From: Nocardiopsaceae bacterium
GTDB lineage: Bacteria; Actinomycetota; Actinomycetes; Streptosporangiales; Streptosporangiaceae
DNA: 13,757 nucleotides
Direction: 5' to 3'
NCBI GenBank assembly: GCA_031254715.1
Contig: JAIRTY010000074.1
Span: 1-13,757 of the forward strand
A program made the position numbers and the translations under genes. The notes under the pieces are model-generated. The model had not been told where the DNA came from. It did no database searches and saw only the letters and a program-made list of their open reading frames with translations. Positions 7,017-13,154 of this stretch are shown here, one piece after another (the stretch's first letter is position 1; every line of letters starts with the position of its first letter).

Positions 7017-8384
7017 TCAGCCGCTAACGTCGCCGGTGACCGCCGTCTGCATGGTGGACGCGACGGACGGGATCGGGGTGGAGCTGATCATCGCGTTCTG
7101 AATGCCCGCCATCACGTCGGCGTACGCGGCGCTGTACGAAGCTCCCCAAGCCGGGATCACCACCTCGGGGACGATTTGCTTGACGAACACCTGCGAGACG
7201 GGGTTGTTCAGCAGGCCGGCGACCGTGCCCGAGGGGTGCGCCAGCGGCGGGATCGAGCCCTCGTACGGGATCGTGTAGTGAGATACCGCGTAGGGCGAGG
7301 TGGCCAGCCAGTTCATGAACTCCCAGGCCGCCTTCTTGTTCGGCGAGTTCTTGAACATCACCAGCTGGTGATCGGTCGGGATGCTGTAGTGCGTCCCGGT
7401 GGCGGTGGGCAGCGGCGCGGCCGCCCAGGTCTGGTAGAAAGCCTGGTTGCTCGCGTGGTTGAGGGACTGCACCACGCCCTTGACGTACGGCCCGTCAATC
7501 GTGAACGCGACCTGGTTGGACGCCGCGGGCTGGCGGAAGAAGCCCTGCTTCTGGTTCTCCGGCGTGTACCCGTCCTTGCCAATGGTGCGGATGAAGGTCA
7601 GGTACTTCTGCATCGCCGGGGTGTTCGCGGTGGCCTTGGTCCCGCTGAAAGCGACCGCGCCGAAGCTCCTCATGATCGGCCAGTTCACGTCCAGGCCGTA
7701 CTCGCGGGAGGTGGTGTCGTTCCCGAGCACGATGACCTTCGGCTCCTTGGCATGAATAGCCTTCGCGTCGGTCAGCAGTTGCGCCCAGGTGGCCGGCGGC
7801 GTGGGCTTGAGCCCCGCCTTCCGCATGACCGTCTTGTTGTACCAGAGGGCAAGCGGCGCGACGGTCCAGGGGATCGCGACCTGCTGGCCGCTGATCTTAC
7901 CGAGGCCCAGTTCCCGCGGGATGATCGAGGACTGCCACGAGCTGGTCGCGAAGCTGCTGAGCGGCTGCAGCCCGCCGGTGGCAGCGAGGTCATATGTGTA
8001 GCCGCCCTGCAGCTCAGCGACGTCCGGCGGGTTGCCCGCCTTGACCTCCCCGACCAGCTGCTGGTCGATGTCCGTGAAGGAGATCGGCTCGCTCTTGATC
8101 GTGATGCCCGGGTGCAGCGACTCGTACTTCTTGATCATCGCCGCGACCCCGGGCGCGGTGTTGGTCTCGGCGGCGGCCCAGTTCGCGAACGTGATCACGT
8201 TCTTGCTCCCGCCAGCGGAACCGCCCGAGCTGCAGGCGGCCACGCCGCCGGAGACCAGCGCCAGGACCGCGCCGGTGGCGACCAGCCGGTACCGGCGTGC
8301 CTGGCAGGATCCCGGCCGCGCAGCCGATCGCAGCGGCGCGCCTTCGACCGGGTGCTGCTTCCGGCGCAGACCTAAAATCTGCAT
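7017..8384 (-). CDS. Sugar ABC transporter substrate-binding lipoprotein (CUT1)
   Basis: Extracytoplasmic sugar receptor that delivers ligand to the permeases. From ATG 8384 it has 455 residues: a long polar leader to about 33, hydrophobic stretch 34-50, and a lipobox ending VAAC with C51 as the lipidated cysteine, followed by a Ser/Gly linker. The mature part has typical COG1653 features: VITFANWAA, LHPGITIKSEPISFTDIDQQL, GNPPDVAELQGG, PWTVAPLALWYNKTV, AWEFMNWLATS. The start has GAGGG 7 bases upstream. A TTG at 8423 would add 13 residues but overlaps nothing useful and lies next to the operator. First gene of the importer operon, with its own promoter. Ligand is unknown; neighbours suggest a galactose-type sugar, galactoside or the hexose used by the isomerase cluster. 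Confidence 0.92.
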   Translation of the reverse strand: MQILGLRRKQHPVEGAPLRSAARPGSCQARRYRLVATGAVLALVSGGVAACSSGGSAGGSKNVITFANWAAAETNTAPGVAAMIKKYESLHPGITIKSEPISFTDIDQQLVGEVKAGNPPDVAELQGGYTYDLAATGGLQPLSSFATSSWQSSIIPRELGLGKISGQQVAIPWTVAPLALWYNKTVMRKAGLKPTPPATWAQLLTDAKAIHAKEPKVIVLGNDTTSREYGLDVNWPIMRSFGAVAFSGTKATANTPAMQKYLTFIRTIGKDGYTPENQKQGFFRQPAASNQVAFTIDGPYVKGVVQSLNHASNQAFYQTWAAAPLPTATGTHYSIPTDHQLVMFKNSPNKKAAWEFMNWLATSPYAVSHYTIPYEGSIPPLAHPSGTVAGLLNNPVSQVFVKQIVPEVVIPAWGASYSAAYADVMAGIQNAMISSTPIPSVASTMQTAVTGDVSG

Positions 8385-8426
8385 CGCTGATCCCTCGCCA
8401 TCTGCGCAGTCGGCTTGCGTCAATGT

Positions 8427-8439
8427 GTGGTCTGACCTC
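8427..8439 (-). promoter_or_regulatory. Second copy of the palindromic operator, before the importer operon
   Basis: Read on the coding (minus) strand the site is GAGGTC-A-GACCAC: the same palindrome as at 1189-1201 with one arm base changed. The plus-strand 12-mer GGTCTGACCTCT is identical at both sites (1191-1202 and 8429-8440). It begins 7 bases after the predicted -10 box and about 43 bases before the start codon, a repressor-like position matching that at the GH59 gene. Confidence 0.6.
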
Positions 8440-8446
8440 TGGTCTC

Positions 8447-8475
8447 TATCTGAGTACTGTGCCCCTCCCGGTCAA
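8447..8475 (-). promoter_or_regulatory. Predicted promoter of the importer operon
   Basis: On the minus strand TTGACC (8475-8470) is followed after 17 bases by CAGATA (8452-8447). A second TTGACA at 8485-8480 lies 10 bases further up but has no convincing -10 partner at normal spacing. The stretch around 8486-8510 is locally AT-rich. Placement just before the operator supports it; the -10 match is modest. Confidence 0.5.
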
Positions 8476-8526
8476 GGGGTGTCAACAGCGCATCATTTAT
8501 TCGTTACCGCACCGCAATACGTCCCG

Positions 8527-8575
8527 CCGGGGAGCTGCCTGGCCCGGGGGGCTGCCTGGCCGGGGAGCTGCCTGG
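8527..8575. repeat. Three tandem copies of a 16-bp GC-rich repeat
   Basis: CCGGGGAGCTGCCTGG occurs at 8527-8542 and 8560-8575, with a one-base variant (A to G at position 7) at 8544-8559. Copies are spaced 17 and 16 bases. They fill the gap between the isomerase stop and the importer promoter, and their first 9 bases can each pair with GCTCCCCGG at 8585-8593. Confidence 0.75.
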
Positions 8576-8593
8576 CCGGGCGCGGCTCCCCGG
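8560..8593 (-). terminator. Strong hairpin directly after the isomerase stop
   Basis: CCGGGGAGC (8560-8568) and GCTCCCCGG (8585-8593) form a perfect 9-bp GC-rich stem around a 16-base loop. It abuts the TGA of the isomerase gene (8594-8596). There is no U tract. It probably ends or trims the catabolic transcript before the separate importer promoter; the upstream repeat copies offer alternative partners for the same arm. Confidence 0.55.
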
Positions 8594-9991
8594 TCACCAT
8601 TCCCGCACGCCGATGCCGAGCAGGTCGGCGGCCGCGCGCAGCTGCGGGCGCACATCGGTCCAGGCAAGCACGGTGTGGTGCGGGAATCCGCCGGACACCA
8701 TGGCGCGGGCGAACTGCCCGGCCGGGGTGTCGAGCCGGATCGCCGCGGTGTTGCCTTGGAAGCGGTTGGGCTCGGGCAGGGACTCGCCGGAAGCGATCAG
8801 CAGGCGCAGGCCGGCGCCGTCCTCAGCCAGGCGCGCGATGACCACCCGGCCGGTCTTCAGCGCGAAGTCGCCGGCTACCCCGATCTTCCGGTTGCAGTGC
8901 ACCGACTGGGTGGCGGCCGCCGGGTCGGCTGCCAGCGAGGTCGCCGCCGAGCCGCAGTGCCACAGCCGTACCAGGCTGGCCTCGGCGTCCAGGTCGACGG
9001 GGGTGTCCACCAGGTAGGTCGGCCCGGAGCCCAGGGCCTCGAGCAGGAGCATGGTGGTGATGCCGTAGACGTCGCGCTCGCAGGCGGTCGGGATGCCCGC
9101 GTCGGCCAGCCGCGAGAGCGCCGAGCAGGGGGCCACCCCGAGCTGGACCGGGAACTCCGGCCAGCATCGCATCGTGACGGCATCGAGCTTCTCGCTCTCC
9201 ACCCAGTCCCGGAGACCGGTGGTGACCCCAGCGGAAAGGCTCACCTGCTCGGGGTCGAGCGCGCACAGGCTCGGTTGCGCGGCGCAGGCCGCGGCCTGCT
9301 CGGCGTCCCTGGCGGCTGGGGCCGCGTCACGAACCTGCCAGAACGTCTCTTCGACGGTGCGCTGGCGGATCCGCAGCCCGAACAGCCGCGTGAGCAGGCG
9401 CGGGTCGTACTCGCTCGGGGTATAGCCCGCGGGCGGGTCTCCGATCAGCCCGATCGTCTTGTCCCGCAGCGACGCCAGCGCGGCCCGGGCCGTCGCTGCG
9501 CTGCCCCGCGGCCGCCCCGGATCGGCCGCTGGCACCGCCTCGGGCAGCCTGCCCGCCAGCGCGGCGCGGAGCGCATCGCGCACCTCCGGCTCGCCGGGGT
9601 CGCCGTACAACAGCCGGGCCTCGCCGCCGCCGCGCACGATGGCGTGCGCGAACAGGACCGCGCCGCACAGCGAGTTGAGCCACAGTCGGTCGCCCGCCGC
9701 CCCGGGCTCGCGGAAGGCCCACAGCAGCACCGGCCGGCCCAGGTTCCGGTAGAGCCGCAAGGCCGGGGTCGCGTCAGCGAACGTGGCGCATACGTTGATC
9801 ACAAGGTCGGCGTCGCGGTCGAGGTAGCCGGCCGCGGCAGCGACGTCCATCTCGCTCATCACCAGCCCTGGAGGTCCGGTGACTTCGGCGCCGAGGTCAG
9901 CGGCCAGGCCCCTGGCAGCCTCCGTGAGCTGCCGGGCGGTGTCGGTGGCGAACGTGAACCGGGCGGTAGGGATCATGACGACGCGTGGCAT
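8594..9991 (-). CDS. L-fucose/L-arabinose isomerase family protein
   Basis: Predicted cytoplasmic, metal-dependent aldose-ketose isomerase (COG2407-like), 465 residues. The N-terminal half (1-175) is the variable substrate/nucleotide-fold part; from 178 the conserved region starts with IGLIGDPPAGYTPSEYDP. By analogy with FucI, metal ligands would be E279 (RCWPEF), D307 (CERDVYG) and H438 or H439 (GFPHHTV). Also conserved are QLGVAPC, LVDTPVDLD and RLWHCG. ATG 9991 follows AGGAGG with 5-base spacing, so upstream in-frame codons to 10114 are not used. It is the last gene of the catabolic cluster, 58 bases after the dehydrogenase. Members of this superfamily act on fucose, arabinose and, in SqvD of the transaldolase sulfoglycolytic pathway, sulfoquinovose. 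With the kinase and aldolase next to it, it should make the ketose they use. Exact substrate unknown. Confidence 0.85.
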   Translation of the reverse strand: MPRVVMIPTARFTFATDTARQLTEAARGLAADLGAEVTGPPGLVMSEMDVAAAAGYLDRDADLVINVCATFADATPALRLYRNLGRPVLLWAFREPGAAGDRLWLNSLCGAVLFAHAIVRGGGEARLLYGDPGEPEVRDALRAALAGRLPEAVPAADPGRPRGSAATARAALASLRDKTIGLIGDPPAGYTPSEYDPRLLTRLFGLRIRQRTVEETFWQVRDAAPAARDAEQAAACAAQPSLCALDPEQVSLSAGVTTGLRDWVESEKLDAVTMRCWPEFPVQLGVAPCSALSRLADAGIPTACERDVYGITTMLLLEALGSGPTYLVDTPVDLDAEASLVRLWHCGSAATSLAADPAAATQSVHCNRKIGVAGDFALKTGRVVIARLAEDGAGLRLLIASGESLPEPNRFQGNTAAIRLDTPAGQFARAMVSGGFPHHTVLAWTDVRPQLRAAADLLGIGVREW

Positions 9992-10049
9992 GGGGGCCTC
10001 CTGTTCATTACGTGGCTGTCTCGCGGCAGCGGGATCGTGGCCGGGGACT

Positions 10050-11042
10050 TCACGGCATGGCGACCAGGACCTTGACGCTGTCGGCCTGCCCCGCGCGGGC
10101 GTAGGCCTCCGCAACGCGGTCCAGCGGATAGATGCCGGAGATCAGCCCGGCGACGTCGACCGCCTGCGCCGCGATCAGCGAGATGCCGGTGTCTAGGTCG
10201 CCGGGCGGGTAGAGGCCGCTGCCGAGCAGCCCCACCTCGTAGCGCTGCATCCTGGGCAGCGGGATGACAACCGGGCCGGAAGGCACCCCCACCGCCACCA
10301 CGGTCCCGCCCGCGCTCGCGGCCCGCCCGGCCCAGTCAAGCGTGGCCGGTTTGCAGACACAGTCGAACACCGCGGTGAACCGCGGTTCCGGCGGCAGCCC
10401 GCCCGGAGCGGCGGCCTGACCGGCGCCGCGGGCGCGGGCCAGTTCCCGCTTGCCGCGGTCGGGCTCGATGACCGTGATCGGGCCCGCGCCGCGCCGCCGC
10501 AGCGCGGCCAGCAGCAGCAGCCCGATGCTTCCGGCGCCGATCACGGCCACCTCGTCGAGCTGACTGGCTCGGCCCGCCGCGTGCCAGGCTGCGGCCAGCG
10601 GCTCGGCGCAGCAGGCCAGCTCCGCCGGAACCTGCGGCGGCACCCGGTGGAGCTCCCGTTCGGGGACTACCAGCCGCGTCATCGCGGCGCCGGGCAGCCG
10701 GTAGCCGCGCACCGCGGCGGACTCGCACTGGTTGACGGCGCCCTGGCGGCAGCGGGCGCAGCTGCCGCAGGCGCGCAGCGGGTTGAGCACGACCCGGTCG
10801 CCCGGCTGGAGCCGGTGCGCTCCGGGACCGGTAGCGAGCACGTGACCGGACACCTCGTGCCCGGTCACCACCGGCGGCCTGGTCCAGGGATGGTGTCCGC
10901 CGAGCACGGCCAGGTCACTGCCGCAGATGCCGACATGACTGACGGCGATCAGCACCTCACCGTCACCTGGATCCTCGCGCACCTCCGCCTCGGTGACGGC
11001 GACCCGGCCGACGCCGGTGAAGCTAATCTGGCGAACACGCAC
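10050..11042 (-). CDS. Zinc-dependent alcohol dehydrogenase (MDR family, sorbitol/galactitol-dehydrogenase-like)
   Basis: NAD(P)-dependent oxidoreductase for a polyol, hydroxy-aldehyde or alcohol; 330 residues. Catalytic zinc ligands C40 (GICGSD) and H62-E63 (GHE), with E147 (AEPLA); structural zinc cysteines C92, C95, C98 and C106. The Rossmann motif GAGSIG is at 169-174 and the strand end VIEPD has an acidic residue (E193), which usually favours NAD over NADP. The start is GTG 11042, preceded by GGGGG at 8 bases and 14 bases after the aldolase stop; no start codon in frame is better placed. Within the cluster it may reduce or oxidise the aldehyde released by the aldolase, or oxidise a sugar alcohol to the ketose. 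It is not of the YihU type (a beta-hydroxyacid dehydrogenase), so the redox step would differ from E. coli sulfoglycolysis. Confidence 0.88.
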   Translation of the reverse strand: MRVRQISFTGVGRVAVTEAEVREDPGDGEVLIAVSHVGICGSDLAVLGGHHPWTRPPVVTGHEVSGHVLATGPGAHRLQPGDRVVLNPLRACGSCARCRQGAVNQCESAAVRGYRLPGAAMTRLVVPERELHRVPPQVPAELACCAEPLAAAWHAAGRASQLDEVAVIGAGSIGLLLLAALRRRGAGPITVIEPDRGKRELARARGAGQAAAPGGLPPEPRFTAVFDCVCKPATLDWAGRAASAGGTVVAVGVPSGPVVIPLPRMQRYEVGLLGSGLYPPGDLDTGISLIAAQAVDVAGLISGIYPLDRVAEAYARAGQADSVKVLVAMP

Positions 11043-11056
11043 CGCGCATGCCCCCG

Positions 11057-12007
11057 TTATCGCCCGCTGGCCAGGTTCTGGTCGACCAGCCCGGCAAGGT
11101 AGCGCAGCCGTGGCAGCGCGTCGCGGCGCAGCGCGGTGCCGACATCCGTTGCGCCGATCACGCCGCGCCAGACCGCACGGCCGGCCAGGAACCCCGAAGC
11201 GCCCTCGCGGCAGGCGAGCGTGACCGCCCGCGGGAAGTCGTCCCGGGCGACGCCGGAGGACAGCACCACCCAAGGGGAGGAGATGGTTGCCGTCAGTATC
11301 GCGCAGCGGCGGCGGATCTCCGGCTCCGGCCCGGCCCCATGCCGCGGAACCTCGGCCTTGTAGAGGTCGGCACCCAGCGAGCCAAGCTCCCGGGCAGCGG
11401 CTAGCACGCCGTCATCCCAGTCCCACTCGCGGCCGTCGCGCGGTGCCCGGGAAACCGGCTCGATGATGCTGACCAGATTCGCCGCGCGGCATCGGCGCAC
11501 GAAGTCTGTCACCATCGCCGCCCGCCGTCCCGGGTCGCCGTCAGGGCGCCAGATCACCAGCAGCTTCAGCGCAGCAACGCCCTGTGCCCGCACCCGGTCC
11601 GGGACGACCTCGTCGTCGATCTCGGTGTCGGCGACCAGTTCGCGCTCATCCGCGGCAAACCGATCGGCGGCCGCGATGAGCGCGCATCCGGGGGCGACCG
11701 CCCGCTCAGCCACCACCCGGTCCAGGGCGAACTGCCGGTCGACGAGGACGGCGGAGGCGTAGGGGCTCAGCACCGCGGTGGCGCGCAGCTTGAAGTCGGT
11801 CAGCCGCTCGTCGCTCACCGGGCCAGTGCTGTGCTCGGCGAACATCACGCGCAGGGCCTCGCGCTGGTCCAGGGCCAGCATGGCGAAACCCCGGGAGGGG
11901 CGGGCCAGCGCGGCCAGGCCGCCAGCGATACCGGTGGCGGCCAAGCCGCCCGGGGTGTGGCCCTGGAGCGGGCCGCCGGGTGACGTGGCGCTGTCTGGCG
12001 TCTTCAC
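11057..12007 (-). CDS. Class I (Schiff-base) ketose-phosphate aldolase, YihT/LacD family, closest in look to sulfofructosephosphate aldolase
   Basis: Cytoplasmic aldolase that should cleave a ketose 1-phosphate-type compound to DHAP and a three-carbon aldehyde; 316 residues. GFAMLALDQREALRVMF (40-56), LSPYASAVLVDRQF (80-93), AALKLLVIWRPD, SIIEP (180-184), ADLYKAEVP with Schiff-base K217 (matching K193 of E. coli YihT), VVLSSGV and GASGFLAGRAVW with R277 all follow YihT as I remember it, over the full length and much more closely than tagatose-bisphosphate aldolase LacD. The GTG start has GGGAGA just upstream; it gives about 24 residues more than YihT at the N-terminus, so a later start is possible. 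The gene is 62 bases after the kinase and 14 before the dehydrogenase. Family is firm; sulfonated substrate is only inferred and conflicts with kinase residues. Confidence 0.85.
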   Translation of the reverse strand: MKTPDSATSPGGPLQGHTPGGLAATGIAGGLAALARPSRGFAMLALDQREALRVMFAEHSTGPVSDERLTDFKLRATAVLSPYASAVLVDRQFALDRVVAERAVAPGCALIAAADRFAADERELVADTEIDDEVVPDRVRAQGVAALKLLVIWRPDGDPGRRAAMVTDFVRRCRAANLVSIIEPVSRAPRDGREWDWDDGVLAAARELGSLGADLYKAEVPRHGAGPEPEIRRRCAILTATISSPWVVLSSGVARDDFPRAVTLACREGASGFLAGRAVWRGVIGATDVGTALRRDALPRLRYLAGLVDQNLASGR

Positions 12008-12069
12008 GGTTCTCCCTGTTGGTTTGGTGCCGCCCGGGGCTCGGTCGGCGCAGCTGGCGAGCTGGCATG

Positions 12070-13032
12070 TCAGCCGTCCGCTCGGGCCATGCCAATGGCG
12101 GCGATGACTTCGTCATGGGCCGGGATCGCCGAGCGGCCATCCAGTGCCCGGCAGGACAGCGCCGCGGCGGCATTGGCATAGCGCAGCCGCTCGCGGAACC
12201 TCAGCCCGCGCTCGGCCGCGGCCAGCAGGGCGCCGTGGAAGACATCGCCGGCGCCGAGCGTGCTCACGACGTCCGCCGGGTGGCCGGGAACCGTGCAGCG
12301 CTCCCCGTCCGAGGTGGCGGCGGCGCACCCCGCGGCGCCGAGGGTCGCCACCACCTGCCGGGCACCCTCGGCCAGCACCGCGTCCAGCAGGGTGCCGATG
12401 CCGGAGCCTTTCGTGCCGTACCGGCTGGCGAGCATGGCGGCTGACGGCGCGAACAGCTCCACGTCGGCGAGCACCAGCCCGTCAATGGGATTGCCCGCAT
12501 CGACTGACAGCCACGGCCTGCGGGAAGCCGTCAGCGTCCGCAGCGCCCCGTGCACCGGGGCCCAGCCAGCGTGGTCCACGTGAACCCAGCGCGCCGACCT
12601 GAGCAGCGCCAGCGCAGTGCCGGTCAGCCGGAGACCCGGGCCCGGCCTGGTGCAGATGGCTCGGGTGCCGCGTCGGCCGTCGGCCACGGCCACGCTGGCG
12701 GCGGACCGGCTGCCAGCCACCACGCTGACGCCGCGCACATCCACGTGCTCGGCTTGCAGCGCAGCCACGATACGCGCACCGTCGTCATCATCGCCGACGG
12801 CCCCGATAAACGCCGCGGGCACACCAAGCCTGACCGCCGCCACCGCGGCGGTCGCGGCCGGGCCGCCGCCGGCGTGGCGGACATCGTCGGCCACGATCCG
12901 CTCATCCGGCTCCGGGTAATGCCGTACCAGCGCGATCGCGTCCCAGACCGCCGCGCCGACGAAGACCACCGGCGGGGAATCCGAAGGCCCCCGGCTGGAC
13001 GTCCGCACTGAGGCAGCGTGCGCGGAATCCAT
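12070..13032 (-). CDS. PfkB-family ketohexose kinase, YihV-like
   Basis: Ribokinase/PfkB carbohydrate kinase, 320 residues, expected to phosphorylate the ketose made by the neighbouring isomerase. HAGGGPAATAAVAAVRLG (53-70) and FIGAVGDDDDGARI form PfkB signature 1; STLGAGDVFHGALL (257-270) is signature 2, with catalytic base D263 and the anion hole GAGD. Both segments resemble the sulfofructose kinase YihV (VGGGPAATAAVAA, GAGDVFHGAL). The YihV residues I recall as sulfonate contacts, K27, N109 and R138, align with R45, T128 and A155 here. ATG 13032 has ACAGGG upstream; extending to 13194 would overlap the dehydrogenase and adds low-complexity sequence. It lies 122 bases after the Ldh2-family gene. 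Kinase family is firm, the substrate is not. Confidence 0.86.
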   Translation of the reverse strand: MDSAHAASVRTSSRGPSDSPPVVFVGAAVWDAIALVRHYPEPDERIVADDVRHAGGGPAATAAVAAVRLGVPAAFIGAVGDDDDGARIVAALQAEHVDVRGVSVVAGSRSAASVAVADGRRGTRAICTRPGPGLRLTGTALALLRSARWVHVDHAGWAPVHGALRTLTASRRPWLSVDAGNPIDGLVLADVELFAPSAAMLASRYGTKGSGIGTLLDAVLAEGARQVVATLGAAGCAAATSDGERCTVPGHPADVVSTLGAGDVFHGALLAAAERGLRFRERLRYANAAAALSCRALDGRSAIPAHDEVIAAIGMARADG

Positions 13033-13035
13033 CAG

Positions 13036-13055
13036 CCGGCCCTGTCCGGCCCTGT
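13036..13055. repeat. 10-bp tandem duplication before the kinase gene
   Basis: CCGGCCCTGT occurs twice in a row (13036-13045 and 13046-13055). On the coding strand each copy carries ACAGGG, so the kinase leader has two possible Shine-Dalgarno-like motifs, the nearer one 7-9 bases from the ATG. Confidence 0.6.
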
Positions 13056-13091
13056 CTGCCGCATCAGCGTCGGTCAGCCTCCAGCCCGGTC

Positions 13092-13141
13092 CGGTTTGAT
13101 TCCCAACCGCCTGCCGGCGCCCCGTGCCGGTGAGCCGGCAG
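13092..13141 (-). other. Two adjacent hairpins between the Ldh2-family and kinase genes
   Basis: CTGCCGGC (13111-13118) pairs perfectly with GCCGGCAG (13134-13141) around 15 bases, starting 13 bases after the upstream stop. Next, CGGTT (13092-13096) pairs with AACCG (13105-13109) around 8 bases. They could be a partial terminator, a processing site or a stability element inside the operon. No U tract and no convincing promoter are seen in the 122-base gap, which otherwise holds only the tandem duplication and ribosome site. Confidence 0.45.
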
Positions 13142-13154
13142 CGGCAGCGCCAGC

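Noticed and set aside
8297..10075. Long plus-strand open frame (592 codons) opposite the isomerase and the start of the binding-protein gene
   Set aside because: It is antisense to two clear family proteins, its product is rich in Arg/Gly/Ala/Gln without any known motif, and such mirror frames are normal in very GC-rich coding DNA.
11057..12007. Aldolase as ordinary tagatose-1,6-bisphosphate aldolase (LacD)
   Set aside because: The conserved blocks follow YihT much more closely than LacD; tagatose-type substrates remain possible but a direct LacD label is not supported.
13091..13110. tRNA T-arm-like string GGTTTGATTCC
   Set aside because: The flanking bases do not form a proper 5-bp T-stem with a 7-base loop, and no acceptor, D or anticodon arm surrounds it.
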